From Pseudomonadota bacterium (GTDB lineage: Bacteria > Pseudomonadota > Gammaproteobacteria > Steroidobacterales > Steroidobacteraceae), in contig JADJXW010000011.1 of the NCBI GenBank assembly GCA_016720075.1, positions 29,780-93,779 of the forward strand: a DNA stretch of 64,000 nt, given 5' to 3'. The number at the start of each line of letters is the position of its first letter. The stretch's first letter is position 1. The position numbers and the translations under genes were made by a program. The notes under the pieces are model-generated. The model was not told the origin of the DNA. It did not search any database and saw nothing but the letters and a program-made list of their open reading frames with translations. Positions 42,266 to 50,788 of this stretch are shown one piece after another.

Positions 42266-42329
42266 ACGCGAGCGACACACTTTTTGGGCGACTGCGGATG
42301 TAGGGTACATGTCGAGGTCCGAAGTTCAT

Positions 42330-42585
42330 TCAGGCGTAAGTGGTCGTTGCGGGCTGTGCGCGGTAGCCATTTGGATCGCTGATCCATCTTTGGAGTGCCG
42401 ATGAGTGCCAGCCGCAGGCGCGACCGCCTAAATGCAACAGGAGCGGGGAATCTCTGCGCCGCGATTCTTCTGTAGAGCGTTGGGCGGCTCAATCCCGTAA
42501 TGTGAATGACATCCCGCATCCTGTAGTAGACAGGTACCGACAATGCACAGATAGAAACATCAATGTGAGGGTTGGTCGTTGTCAT
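42330..42585 (-). pseudogene. AlpA-type phage regulator, frameshifted
   Basis: From ATG 42585 the frame reads PVYYRMRDVIHITGLSRPT and LYRRIAAQRFPAPV, the HTH of AlpA/excisionase proteins. Near 42432 it shifts; the next phase gives GGRACGWHSSALQRWI, the typical AlpA end, and a stop at 42330. These small regulators switch on excision of P4-like islands. It lies about 1 kb left of the 70-bp repeat copy at 43482, on the minus strand. As with other broken genes nearby, an error is possible. Confidence 0.7.
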
Positions 42586-42689
42586 GGCCGACGTTCCGAA
42601 TCGGGTAAGGCGGTCGGGCTGCGAGGAGTCCGAGGTGGTCGCGAGCGCGCGCATTCTCCATCGCGCGCTGCGCGGGCGGAGGCACATCC

Positions 42690-43013
42690 TCAATGCGTGG
42701 GTGTCTGAGCGAATTGCGATCCCTCAGTACCGAGCTCGGCTGACACTGAAAGACTTCCTGACATCCAGTTCAGGACGTCGCGCCGCCGCCAGCCGAGTGG
42801 GCGACCGTGGAATCTGACCTTGGCCGGGAATCTCCCTGCCAGTGCCAGAAGCTTCAGCACCCAGCGGGGACGGCGCGTGATCCGGGCAACATCATGGGCT
42901 GAGAGCAGGTCGCCGCACGGAGGAAGGCCTTCGTTGACCCACTTGGAGAGCGCGATGTCGGCTGTTCGGGCCAAATCCCTCGGCCGTGTTTCGGAAGTCA
43001 GACCAGTCCCAAC
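42690..43013 (-). CDS. AlpA-like HTH regulator
   Basis: 107 residues from ATG 43013 (a longer frame to 43085 exists). The middle part, LLSAHDVARITRRPRWVLK with FPAKVRFHGRPLGWRRRDV and LNWMS, follows the AlpA scheme: a Met/Leu-Ser start of the HTH, FPxxV, then a GWRRxDVxxW wing. The N-terminal 50 residues are unusual. A second AlpA-like gene, broken, follows downstream. Two such regulators beside the right 70-bp repeat suggest the island's excision control region, though they could belong to an older insertion. Confidence 0.6.
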   Translation of the reverse strand, partial: VGTGLTSETRPRDLARTADIALSKWVNEGLPPCGDLLSAHDVARITRRPRWVLKLLALAGRFPAKVRFHGRPLGWRRRDVLNWMSGSLSVSAELGTEGSQFAQTPTH

Positions 43014-43683
43014 CATGTTAAGCCCCTGCAAAGTGTGGTTCCCGACGATTCGGGACAAGATTTCACTTGGGCGGGAGCTTTTCACGCGCCGGTATACGCG
43101 TCAGCGATGGGTATCGCGGGAAATTCGGGCGATTGTTGCTCAGGATCAACTTCCGAGATCCCGGTTGACTGCGGAGGTCTCTGGGCCCGAACAGCGCAGT
43201 CGGTGAATTGCGCGGGATTCAGTCGATCAGCTGGGCGAACGGCTTCGCGGGATCGACTTCGAGGGCCTTGTCCACGAGTGGTTGGCATCATGATCGAGAG
43301 GAATTTTGCACGAAAAGTGATGATTGCCGCCGACGTTGGGTTCGCTGTGCGCATGCTGCGCGACTACTTGGTTGGCGTAGCCGAAGATTCCAGGGTGGTT
43401 TCAGAGAGATGACCCGAGCTCGAAGGGTCTATCCCGCGCGATCTGTCATCCAGAAAATATTCCGGAGGTATAATCGGAACAGGTGCCGAGAGGTGCCTAA
43501 GACGGTGGTGACTGCCGAAGATATGGAGCTGGATTTCCAAGGTACATTTCGAGGTACTTTGAGTTCGCAGCTCAGACTCTCGGCAGTCAAAACAATCGGT
43601 TACGGTGGAGTTCGATTTCCTCCCTTTCCACCAATTCTAGATCTCGCGCCCGTGAAGACGTCTTAGCAGTCGCCGCAACCGGG
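43014..43683. other. Non-coding right junction of the island
   Basis: No convincing gene is seen in about 670 bases; one 40-codon frame near 43291 lacks support. The stretch contains a GTATAAT promoter-like box at 43469-43475, the 70-bp repeat at 43482-43551, and a sequence near 43601-43633 with GTTCGAT and CCACCA that loosely resembles a tRNA 3' end but does not fold well. Confidence 0.55.
43482..43551 (+). repeat. 70-bp direct repeat, right copy
   Basis: Partner of 2587-2656 (58/70 identical, same orientation, last 24 bases identical). Here the sequence goes on with AGGTACTTT, so two AGGTAC motifs stand 14 bases apart, as arm-type sites of a recombinase might. A TATAAT box lies just upstream. 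No integrase coding sequence follows. Confidence 0.75.
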
Positions 43684-45522
43684 CTATTGCCCCGTCGGCA
43701 TGTTCTTCCAGCCGCCGGGCCCCGGGCCGAACCAGCTCGTATCCCAGCCCGTGGGTTCGGCATCATTGCGGTTGACCAGCACGGCCTGGATCTCCTGGAT
43801 CTTGCCGGACTTCACCGTGAAGAATTCGCCCACGATGCGGTCATACGCCGTGACGGAAGAGGCGTTCTGCACGCCCTCGACCTTGCCGAAGCGCAGGATG
43901 GTGAGCACGATGCCGCGCTCCTCGTCGATCACCGCCTGACGGCGGTCCCAGAGGTTTCGGCCGATGAAGTTGCCTCGTTCGAAGCCTGCGGCGGCGGTGG
44001 CGTAGGCGCCATTGCGCACCGTACCTGTGAAGTGCGTGCCGTTCTCGAAACGCGTCGTGTCGGGCATCAGATCGGCGGGGTGGTAATCCGGCGTGCCATT
44101 GGTCTGGAAGGCGCGGAAGTAGCCATCGGCAACCGCGGCCAGCCCGTAGTACGAATCACGTTCCGCGGGCGGGATCGGCAGCTGCAGGAAGGCCGAGGGC
44201 TTCGGGTCGAGCTGCTCTGGTCCCCACCAGGCATCACCGGCGCAGCCCTTGAAGCAGCGCAGGATCTCCATCTCCGTAATGGCGCCGCGCGCCACCTTCA
44301 GGCGCAGCACTTCCATGGTTTCGGAGCCATCCTCGTTGATGATGACCACCTGGGTGCCGGTGTCACCCAGGCGTTCGTTGACCGCATCGAAACGCCAGCG
44401 CACGGTCTTGGCGGCAGGCCAGAACGCGCCGGCCAGCGCCGTCTGCGCGCCATTGAGCGTGATGCGCGCGCCCGCTGCCTGCGGCAGCGCACGGGCGTTG
44501 TTGGCGAGCAGCGCCTGGTAGTAGGTGTCGATGAAGCCCGTAAGGCAGGCACGATTGCAGGTGACCGGGGCCCATCCGCCACGCGTCGGGCCGTAGTCCG
44601 GCGGCCAGGCAGAGGGGAGTTTCTCGTCGCGGTTCACCATCACGGCCTGGATGTCGAAGATGATTCCCTTGCGCACCGCGAAGAACTCCGCGACCAGCCG
44701 CTCGGCGGCCTGGGCCGGACGCAGCGGCTTGACGCCGCTTTTCAGTCCGAACCGCGCGAAGCTCATCACCACGCCGTACTCTTCATCCACCACCGGATAG
44801 CGCAGGTCCCACACATTGCGGCCGGCGTGATATCCCAGGTCGAACTGCTCCGCCGCGCTCATGGGCGCACTGCCTGCCACGGAAACATCCGTGGTGCGCA
44901 CGCCGTTCTCCAGCCGCAGCACGCCGGGCCAGAACTCGGCGCGGTGGTACTCGGGCGAGCCGTTGGTGTTGAACGCCCGCCAGTAGCCCTCGGCGGCCGC
45001 CACCAGGTCGTAGTAGGAGTCCTGCTCGGCCGGGCGGATGCGCGTGCCGAAGTTGGGATTCGCGCGCTGCAGCGATCTGGTGTCGTACAGCCCACCTTCC
45101 TGTGCGTTGCGTACCAGGATGGCCTCGACCTCCGTGATGCGGTTGGCCTTCACCTTGAGTCGGAATGCGTAGACATGCTGCGAGCCATCGGCGTTGTTGA
45201 TCACCGCCTGCGTGCCGGTATCACCCCAGCGCGGATTGGCGATGTCGATGCGCGACTGCACGGAGGCGGCCTGATCCCAGAAGAGCTTGCCTGGCGCGAC
45301 AACCTCATCGTTCAGCGTGAGCTTCGCTCCCGGCGCCAGTGGAACCAGCGCGGGATCGTTGGCAACCAGGCCAGCAAAATAGGCGTCCACGACGCGCCCA
45401 AGGCAGGCGCGGTCGCAGGCGAAGGTGACGTTGCCCTGGGTCTGGGCACCCGACGGCGCCGCGAACGCCAGTCCAAGAGCAAGGAGCGCGGTCCGCGTGA
45501 ATCCCACAGAGCTGCGTTTCAT
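43684..45522 (-). CDS. Secreted protein with two tandem NTF2-like (DUF8021-type) units
   Basis: 612 residues with AGGGGGAA before the ATG and a signal ending near APSGAQ. The mature protein is an internal duplication. Unit 1 begins CDRACLGRVVDAYFAGLVAN at about residue 36 and unit 2 CNRACLTGFIDTYYQALLAN at about 325; both continue with PLAPG or PQAAGARxTLNG, WGDTGTQ or LGDTGTQ, DSYY, a GRNxWD segment and a closing EFFxVxxGxIxxIQAVxVNRN. This is the cone-fold pattern of DUF8021 proteins, best known as single units. No catalytic residues can be named. It diverges from the arsR operon with a shared 89-bp promoter region; a link to arsenic is not shown. Confidence 0.85.
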   Translation of the reverse strand: MKRSSVGFTRTALLALGLAFAAPSGAQTQGNVTFACDRACLGRVVDAYFAGLVANDPALVPLAPGAKLTLNDEVVAPGKLFWDQAASVQSRIDIANPRWGDTGTQAVINNADGSQHVYAFRLKVKANRITEVEAILVRNAQEGGLYDTRSLQRANPNFGTRIRPAEQDSYYDLVAAAEGYWRAFNTNGSPEYHRAEFWPGVLRLENGVRTTDVSVAGSAPMSAAEQFDLGYHAGRNVWDLRYPVVDEEYGVVMSFARFGLKSGVKPLRPAQAAERLVAEFFAVRKGIIFDIQAVMVNRDEKLPSAWPPDYGPTRGGWAPVTCNRACLTGFIDTYYQALLANNARALPQAAGARITLNGAQTALAGAFWPAAKTVRWRFDAVNERLGDTGTQVVIINEDGSETMEVLRLKVARGAITEMEILRCFKGCAGDAWWGPEQLDPKPSAFLQLPIPPAERDSYYGLAAVADGYFRAFQTNGTPDYHPADLMPDTTRFENGTHFTGTVRNGAYATAAAGFERGNFIGRNLWDRRQAVIDEERGIVLTILRFGKVEGVQNASSVTAYDRIVGEFFTVKSGKIQEIQAVLVNRNDAEPTGWDTSWFGPGPGGWKNMPTGQ

Positions 45523-45592
45523 GAGGTTCCCCCTGTTTTCCCGATCATCCGTGAATCGAGTCCCGTTGTCAGCAATGTGGACAGAATCGACA

Positions 45593-45607
45593 GTTCACGA
45601 ATAATGA
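45593..45607. promoter_or_regulatory. Candidate ArsR operator
   Basis: TTCA-7-TGAA dyad in an AT-rich patch, ending 4 bp before the arsR start and inside the divergent promoter region. The position suits autorepression by ArsR; the symmetric arms are short, so the call is tentative. Confidence 0.4.
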
Positions 45608-45611
45608 AAAT

Positions 45612-45956
45612 ATGAAACCCGCAGCAGTGATTCAGGCCCTGGCCGCGCTCGCGCACGCCTCCCGACTGGAGGTGTTCCGCCTGTTGGTCAGGCGGGGGCC
45701 GGAGGGTTATCCGGCCGGTGACATCGGTCAGAGACTCGGAATCCCCGGCCCCACGCTTTCCTTCCACCTGAAGGAGCTATCGCAGGCGGGCCTGGTCGAG
45801 TCACGACGGGATGGGCGTTTTGTCTTCTACAGCGCCAGCATCGAGCGCATGAACGCGCTGATGTTTTTCCTGACGGACAACTGCTGTTCGCTGGGGTCAT
45901 CCGGTTCCACGTCCTGCGCGCCGGTCGTCACCGCGCGCTCCAGAAAGTCCGCCTGA
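45612..45956 (+). CDS. arsR: ArsR-family arsenite-responsive repressor
   Basis: 114 residues. The winged HTH covers about 8-85: ALAALAHASRLEVFRLLVRR, GDIGQRLGIPGPTLSFHLKE, GRFVFYSASIERM. The Cys sit near the C-terminus (DNCCSLGSS and SCAP), as in the ArsR types that sense As(III) through a vicinal Cys pair outside the DNA-binding helix. It represses the ars operon until arsenite binds. A candidate operator lies at 45593-45607. The gene is followed by arsC after 18 bp. Confidence 0.92.
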   Translation: MKPAAVIQALAALAHASRLEVFRLLVRRGPEGYPAGDIGQRLGIPGPTLSFHLKELSQAGLVESRRDGRFVFYSASIERMNALMFFLTDNCCSLGSSGSTSCAPVVTARSRKSA

Positions 45957-45974
45957 CAGAGGAAGCCCGATTCG

Positions 45975-46454
45975 ATGAATGTCCTGTTCCTGTGCACCGG
46001 CAATTCCTGCCGGTCGATCCTGGGCGAGGCCACGTTCAATCACCTGGCCCCGCCGGGCTGGCGGGCGCTCAGTGCGGGAAGCAAGCCCACCGGGCAGGTG
46101 CATCCGCGGTCGCTGGCGCTGCTGGCCCGTGAAGGCATCGACACCCGCGGCTACCACAGCAAGTCGTGGGATGGACTGCCGGTGACGCCGGACATCGTGA
46201 TCACCGTCTGCGGTAGTGCGGCCGGCGAGACCTGTCCGGCCTATCTCGGGCCGGTGCTGCGCACTCACTGGGGCGTCGAGGATTCCGCGCACGCCACCGG
46301 CACCGATGCGCAGATCGATGCCGCATTCCACAAGGCCTATCGGACGCTGCGTTCCCGCATCGAGGCTTTCGTAGCCTTGCCCCTGCAGAACCTGCAGAGT
46401 GAGCCTGCCCGGCTCAAGGCCGAAATGGATCGCATCGGAACGCAGTTCGCCTGA
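45975..46454 (+). CDS. arsC: Arsenate reductase, LMW-phosphatase type
   Basis: 159 residues. The N-terminal P-loop CTGNSCRS (Cys7 to Ser14) is the low-molecular-weight phosphatase active site used by thioredoxin-coupled ArsC. SAGSKPTGQVHP, the Asp in VTPDIVITVCG and a Cys in GETCPAY match the resolving Cys pair near 80-90. It reduces As(V) to As(III) in the cytoplasm, using thioredoxin through the internal disulfide. The product feeds ArsD/ArsA/Acr3 encoded downstream. Confidence 0.93.
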   Translation: MNVLFLCTGNSCRSILGEATFNHLAPPGWRALSAGSKPTGQVHPRSLALLAREGIDTRGYHSKSWDGLPVTPDIVITVCGSAAGETCPAYLGPVLRTHWGVEDSAHATGTDAQIDAAFHKAYRTLRSRIEAFVALPLQNLQSEPARLKAEMDRIGTQFA

Positions 46455-46481
46455 ATGCGACCGAATCGACCAGGAGAAGCC

Positions 46482-46787
46482 ATGAGGACCATTCATATAT
46501 TCGATCACGCCCTGTGCTGCAGCACAGGCGTTTGCGGTGTCGAAGTTGACCAGGAGCTGGTCATCGCTGCCGCAGACATCGGTTGGGCGAAGCGCAACGG
46601 CGCGACCATCGAACGCTTCAACCTGGCGCAGCAGCCTGGCGCATTTGCCGAGAACCCAGTGGTACGGGGTTTCCTGGAGCGTTCAGGTCATGACTCGCTA
46701 CCCCTGATCCTGGTCGAAGGCCAGGTTGCCGAACTCACGCAGCCGGCACCAGCCGCCGGTTGTTGCGGTGGATCCAAATGCTGCTGA
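46482..46787 (+). CDS. arsD: Arsenite metallochaperone ArsD
   Basis: 101 residues from ATG 46482 (CAGGAGA upstream); a longer frame abuts the arsC stop. The Cys ligands for As(III) are in place: HALCCSTGVCG (Cys12, Cys13, Cys18) and a C-terminal pair set CCGGSKCC. ArsD gives arsenite to the ArsA ATPase and weakly represses its operon in some hosts. It is followed by arsA after 10 bp, the usual order. Confidence 0.93.
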   Translation: MRTIHIFDHALCCSTGVCGVEVDQELVIAAADIGWAKRNGATIERFNLAQQPGAFAENPVVRGFLERSGHDSLPLILVEGQVAELTQPAPAAGCCGGSKCC

Positions 46788-46797
46788 TCGGGCGATC

Positions 46798-48588
46798 ATG
46801 AATTTCCTGCAGCAGCCGCCGCGCTTCCTCTTTTTCACAGGCAAGGGTGGCGTAGGCAAGACGTCCATCGCCTGCGCGACGGCGCTGCAGTTGGCAGAAG
46901 CCGGCAAGCGCGTGCTTCTGGTCAGCACGGATCCGGCCTCCAATATTGGACAGGTCTTCGACGTTGTCATCGGCAACCACATAACCGCCGTCCCGCGGGT
47001 GCCGAATCTCTCGGCGCTGGAAATCGACCCCGAAGCAGCAGCGCAGTCCTATCGCGATCGGTTGGTGGGTCCTGTCCGCGGAGTGTTGCCGGACGCCGTG
47101 GTGCGCAGCATCGAGGAACAGCTGTCGGGTGCCTGCACCACCGAGATCGCGGCTTTCGACGAATTCACGGGACTGCTGGTTGATTCCGCGCAGACCGCCG
47201 CCTTCCATCATGTGATCTTCGATACGGCGCCTACGGGTCACACCATCCGGCTCCTGCAATTGCCGGGCGCCTGGTCGGGTTTCCTTGAGTCCGGCAAGGG
47301 CGATGCCTCTTGCCTGGGACCGCTGGCCGGGCTCGAGAAGAATCGCAGTCAGTACGCAGCGGCCGTAAAGGCGCTGGCAGATCCTTCCAGCACACGTCTG
47401 GTTCTGGTGGCACGCGCGCAGCGCTCTGCATTGCGCGAGGCCGAACGCACCCGCTCCGAGCTTGGAAACTTGGGATTTGCCCGGCAATACCTGGTCATCA
47501 ATGGGGTGTATCCGCAGTCGGGCATCGCCGGTGATGAACTTGCGCAGGCGCTGGTCAATCGCGAGCAGGGCGCGCTCGCGCAGATGCCCGCCGGCCTGGC
47601 TGCCCTGCCTCGCGACCTGATCGCCCTTAAGCCCTTCAACCTGGTGGGTCTGGAATCGCTGCGGATGCTGTTTCGCGACGTACCCGGATTTGTCCTGTCT
47701 GCTCCCATGGCGACACCAGCACCCGCGGTTTCCGGCACGCAGAGCCTGGCGGCGCTGGTCGAGCAGATCGCGGCCGACGGGCACGGGCTGGTGATGGTGA
47801 TGGGAAAGGGCGGCGTGGGAAAGACGACACTGGCCGCCGCAATAGCCGTGAGCCTCGCAAAGCGCGGCATGCCTGTGTACCTGACCACTTCGGATCCGGC
47901 GGCACATCTGGCAGCCACGCTGGAGGGGACGGTTGATCACCTCGATGTCAGTCGCATCGATCCGCATGCGGAATCCGAGCGATACAGGCAGCATGTCCTG
48001 CAGACCAAAGGCGCCAAGCTGGATGCCGCCGGAAGAGCGCTGCTCGAAGAGGACCTGCGCTCGCCTTGCACGGAGGAGATTGCGGTATTTCAGGCATTCT
48101 CTCGAATCATCCGCGAGGCAGGCCGCAAGTTCGTCGTCATGGATACGGCGCCCACGGGACATACACTGCTGCTGCTCGATGCGACGGGAGCCTACCATCG
48201 CGACGTGGTGCGACAGATGGACGCATCCGGCCTGCACTACACGACTCCGATGATGCAGCTGCAGGACCCGCAGCAGACCAAGGTGCTGATCGTGACGCTG
48301 CCGGAAACCACGCCCGTGCTTGAGGCCGCCGTCCTGCAACGCGACCTGCGCCGGGCAGGCATCGAACCCTGGGCGTGGATCATCAACGCCAGTCTTTCGG
48401 CAGCCGCGCCACGGGCGCCACTGCTGGTGCAGCGTGCCGCCAACGAGGCGGGGCATATCGATGTCGTCGTGCGGCAGCATGCGTCGCGCACGGCCCTGGT
48501 GGCACTGCAGAGGCAAGAGCCGGTTGGCCTTGAGCGCCTGCTCGATCTGGCGGGAAATCCCGCAAGACCAGCCCCGGCAGCCCCGTAA
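46798..48588 (+). CDS. arsA: Arsenite-stimulated ATPase ArsA
   Basis: 596 residues from ATG 46798; an earlier in-frame start overlaps arsD. It is a tandem ATPase: P-loops GKGGVGKTS at about 15-23 and GKGGVGKTT near 335, each followed by a DTAPTGHT signal, with the Cys-bearing metal sites SGACTTE in the first half and SPCTEE in the second. It binds As(III) from ArsD and drives the membrane pump. Length and duplication are as in known ArsA proteins. A pump gene follows after 32 bp. Confidence 0.95.
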   Translation: MNFLQQPPRFLFFTGKGGVGKTSIACATALQLAEAGKRVLLVSTDPASNIGQVFDVVIGNHITAVPRVPNLSALEIDPEAAAQSYRDRLVGPVRGVLPDAVVRSIEEQLSGACTTEIAAFDEFTGLLVDSAQTAAFHHVIFDTAPTGHTIRLLQLPGAWSGFLESGKGDASCLGPLAGLEKNRSQYAAAVKALADPSSTRLVLVARAQRSALREAERTRSELGNLGFARQYLVINGVYPQSGIAGDELAQALVNREQGALAQMPAGLAALPRDLIALKPFNLVGLESLRMLFRDVPGFVLSAPMATPAPAVSGTQSLAALVEQIAADGHGLVMVMGKGGVGKTTLAAAIAVSLAKRGMPVYLTTSDPAAHLAATLEGTVDHLDVSRIDPHAESERYRQHVLQTKGAKLDAAGRALLEEDLRSPCTEEIAVFQAFSRIIREAGRKFVVMDTAPTGHTLLLLDATGAYHRDVVRQMDASGLHYTTPMMQLQDPQQTKVLIVTLPETTPVLEAAVLQRDLRRAGIEPWAWIINASLSAAAPRAPLLVQRAANEAGHIDVVVRQHASRTALVALQRQEPVGLERLLDLAGNPARPAPAAP

Positions 48589-48620
48589 TCCAGTTGCACG
48601 AGACCGGCAAGGAGTAGCGG

Positions 48621-49706
48621 ATGTCCTCGTTCGAGCGTTACCTGACCCTGTGGGTCGCCGCCTGCATTGTGGTGGGAATAGGCCTGGGACACGTCTTCCC
48701 CGGGACATTCCGGCTCATCGGCAGTGCTGAAATCGCCAGGGTGAACCGGCCGGTCGCGGCGCTGATCTGGCTGATGATCATCCCGATGCTGATGAAGATC
48801 GACTTCGCCGCCCTGCGCCAGGTCGGCCGTCACTGGCGCGGCATCGGCGTGACGCTGTTCGTCAACTGGGCGGTGAAGCCGTTCTCCATGGCGCTGCTCG
48901 GCTGGTTCTTCATCGGCTACCTGTTCCGGCCATACCTGCCGGCCGCGCAGATCGACTCCTACATCGCAGGGCTCATCCTGCTGGCCGCGGCCCCTTGCAC
49001 GGCAATGGTCTTCGTCTGGAGCAACCTGTGCGAGGGCGAGCCGCATTTCACGCTGTCGCAGGTGGCGCTCAACGACGCGATCATGGTGGTCGCCTTCGCG
49101 CCCATCGTGGCGCTGCTGCTGGGGCTGTCTTCCATCCTCGTGCCGTGGGATACATTGCTGCTGTCCGTTGGCCTGTACATCGTCGTGCCGGTGCTCATCG
49201 CGCAGGGGGCAAGGCGGCTGCTGCTCGCCAACGGCGGACCGGAGCGGCTGGCGGCCACTTTGCGGCGCATAGGTCCTGCCAGTCTCGTGGCGCTGCTGGT
49301 CACGCTGGTGCTGCTGTTCGGTTTCCAGGGTGAGCAGATCCTGCGCCAGCCGCTGGTGATCGCGCTGCTTGCCGTTCCCATTCTCATCCAGGTCTATTTC
49401 AATTCCGGGCTCGCCTACCTGCTGAACCGCGCCACCGGAGAAGCGCACTGCGTAGCGGGACCCTCGGCGCTGATCGGCGCCAGCAATTTCTTCGAGCTCG
49501 CCGTGGCGGCGGCGATCAGCCTGTTCGGCTTCGAATCCGGTGCCGCGTTGGCCACGGTGGTGGGTGTGCTGATCGAGGTGCCCGTCATGCTGTCCGTGGT
49601 AAAGATCGTCAATGGCAGCAGGGGCTGGTACGAGCGCGGGATGCCAGTGGCCAATCGGGCTTCGGCTGTGCAGAATTCAAGTCTCGGCAAAGGAGACGCC
49701 AGATGA
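48621..49706 (+). CDS. acr3: Arsenite efflux permease, Acr3 family
   Basis: 361 residues, ten predicted helices. The family's conserved Cys is in LAAAPCTAMVFVWS (Cys126), and ALNDAIMVVAFAPIVALLLG and ALIGASNFFELAVAAAIS are typical of the Acr3 (BASS superfamily) fold rather than ArsB. It exports As(III)/Sb(III), here with ArsA as likely partner. The end overlaps the PCu(A)C gene by ATGA, which is unusual for an ars operon and ties arsenite and copper genes together. Confidence 0.93.
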   Translation: MSSFERYLTLWVAACIVVGIGLGHVFPGTFRLIGSAEIARVNRPVAALIWLMIIPMLMKIDFAALRQVGRHWRGIGVTLFVNWAVKPFSMALLGWFFIGYLFRPYLPAAQIDSYIAGLILLAAAPCTAMVFVWSNLCEGEPHFTLSQVALNDAIMVVAFAPIVALLLGLSSILVPWDTLLLSVGLYIVVPVLIAQGARRLLLANGGPERLAATLRRIGPASLVALLVTLVLLFGFQGEQILRQPLVIALLAVPILIQVYFNSGLAYLLNRATGEAHCVAGPSALIGASNFFELAVAAAISLFGFESGAALATVVGVLIEVPVMLSVVKIVNGSRGWYERGMPVANRASAVQNSSLGKGDAR

Positions 49707-50191
49707 AGTCGCACTCGATGATCGCAATGCTGGCGCTGGCCTTCATGGCGACGGGAATCCGCAATGTGCCTGCAGCCGCGCCCGCGCAACTGCGCATCGA
49801 AGCCCCCTGGGCCCGCGAAACGGCCGAGGGTCAGCGCGATGGCGGCGGGTTCATGACGATCGTGAACGACGGCAAGTCGGCCGATCAGCTGGTGGCGGCA
49901 AGCTCGCCGGTCAGCGCCGAAGTGCAGATCCACACCGTGCAGATGGAGAACGGCATGATGCGCATGCGCGAATTGCCGGAGGGCATCGCCATACCCGCGC
50001 AGGGCCGTGTTGAACTCAAGCCACGCAGCCTGCACATCATGTTCATCAAGCTCCAGCGACCGCTGCGGGCGGGCGAAAAAGTGCCGGTAACGCTGAAGTT
50101 CCGAGCCGGTGGTGAGCAGACGGTCATGATGGAAGTGCGCGCCATGGCCGCGTCGATGATGAGCCCCATGCCCGCGCCGCCGGCGAAATGA
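49703..50191 (+). CDS. Copper chaperone PCu(A)C
   Basis: 162 residues with a signal ending near VPAAAP. The PCuAC domain runs from IEAPWARETAEGQRDGGGF to the end of the barrel; ligands His and Met appear in IHTVQMENGMMRM and LKPRSLHIMFI, the H-M-x10-M-x21-H-x-M arrangement. The tail MAASMMSPMP adds Met. It delivers Cu(I) to the CuA site of cytochrome oxidase or related centres in the periplasm. It overlaps both acr3 and the SCO gene, so the three are one translational unit. Confidence 0.9.
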   Translation: MKSHSMIAMLALAFMATGIRNVPAAAPAQLRIEAPWARETAEGQRDGGGFMTIVNDGKSADQLVAASSPVSAEVQIHTVQMENGMMRMRELPEGIAIPAQGRVELKPRSLHIMFIKLQRPLRAGEKVPVTLKFRAGGEQTVMMEVRAMAASMMSPMPAPPAK

Positions 50192-50778
50192 CACAGCGCG
50201 GGATTCTTGCCCGCCGCCCGGCATGGTCGGTGGCGGTGCTGCCGGTAGTGGCTGTTGCGGCCGGGGCCTTCCTCAGCCATTGGCTGCAGCGCCCGCCCTC
50301 GATCGGCGGTGCCTTCGAACTGCTTGATCGCGACAGCCGCCCCTTCACAGATGCGAACCTGCGCGGCAGGCCGTTCGCGATCTACTTCGGCTACACGCGT
50401 TGCCCGGACGTGTGCCCGACCACGCTCCTGCACCTGGCGGACTGGCGTCGTCGCATGGGCGCCGACGGCGAGAAGCTGCAGATCGTATTCGTGTCGGTGG
50501 ATCCGGAGATCGATACGCCGGCCTCGGTGGGCGCGTACGTCGATCTGTTCCGAGCTTCGATGATCGGGCTTACGGGCACGCCCGCGCAGGTCGCGGCGAT
50601 CGCCGATGCGTACCGCGTGGTCTACGCGAAGGTGCCGCAGCCCTCGGGCGGGTACAACGTCGATCACAGCACCGCGGTGTTTCTGGTGGACAGCGCCGGA
50701 CGCTACGTTGATTCGATCTCACCACTCGACAACGACGAGGCAGCCCTGGCAAAACTGCGCACGCTGGTCGCGCGGTAG
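50188..50778 (+). CDS. SCO-family copper/thiol protein
   Basis: 196 residues from ATG 50188, overlapping the PCu(A)C stop. After one membrane anchor (about 11-30) the thioredoxin-like fold shows TRCPDVCPTT (CxxxC copper site), VFVSVDPEIDTP and a late His in NVDHSTAVFL. SCO proteins reduce or metallate the CuA site of cytochrome c oxidase, usually with PCu(A)C. It is the last gene of the ars-coupled run; the next gene is convergent, starting its stop 11 bp away. Confidence 0.9.
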   Translation: MTQRGILARRPAWSVAVLPVVAVAAGAFLSHWLQRPPSIGGAFELLDRDSRPFTDANLRGRPFAIYFGYTRCPDVCPTTLLHLADWRRRMGADGEKLQIVFVSVDPEIDTPASVGAYVDLFRASMIGLTGTPAQVAAIADAYRVVYAKVPQPSGGYNVDHSTAVFLVDSAGRYVDSISPLDNDEAALAKLRTLVAR

Positions 50779-50788
50779 ACGCACCGGA

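Noticed and set aside
43291..43412. A 40-codon plus-strand frame (MIERNFARKV...) before the right repeat
   Set aside because: No ribosome site, no recognisable domain and no supporting context.
43601..43633. tRNA 3'-end-like sequence with GTTCGAT and CCACCA near the right repeat
   Set aside because: The T-arm pairs poorly (a mismatch in the middle and an oversized loop), so I could not support it as an att site.
43687..45615. A 642-residue plus-strand frame antisense to the NTF2-like gene
   Set aside because: Composition is Arg/His/Gly-rich without domains, while the minus-strand product has a signal peptide, a ribosome site and an internal duplication.
46735..48708. A 657-residue minus-strand frame across arsA
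   Set aside because: ArsA on the plus strand has both P-loops and metal sites; the antisense frame has no domain.
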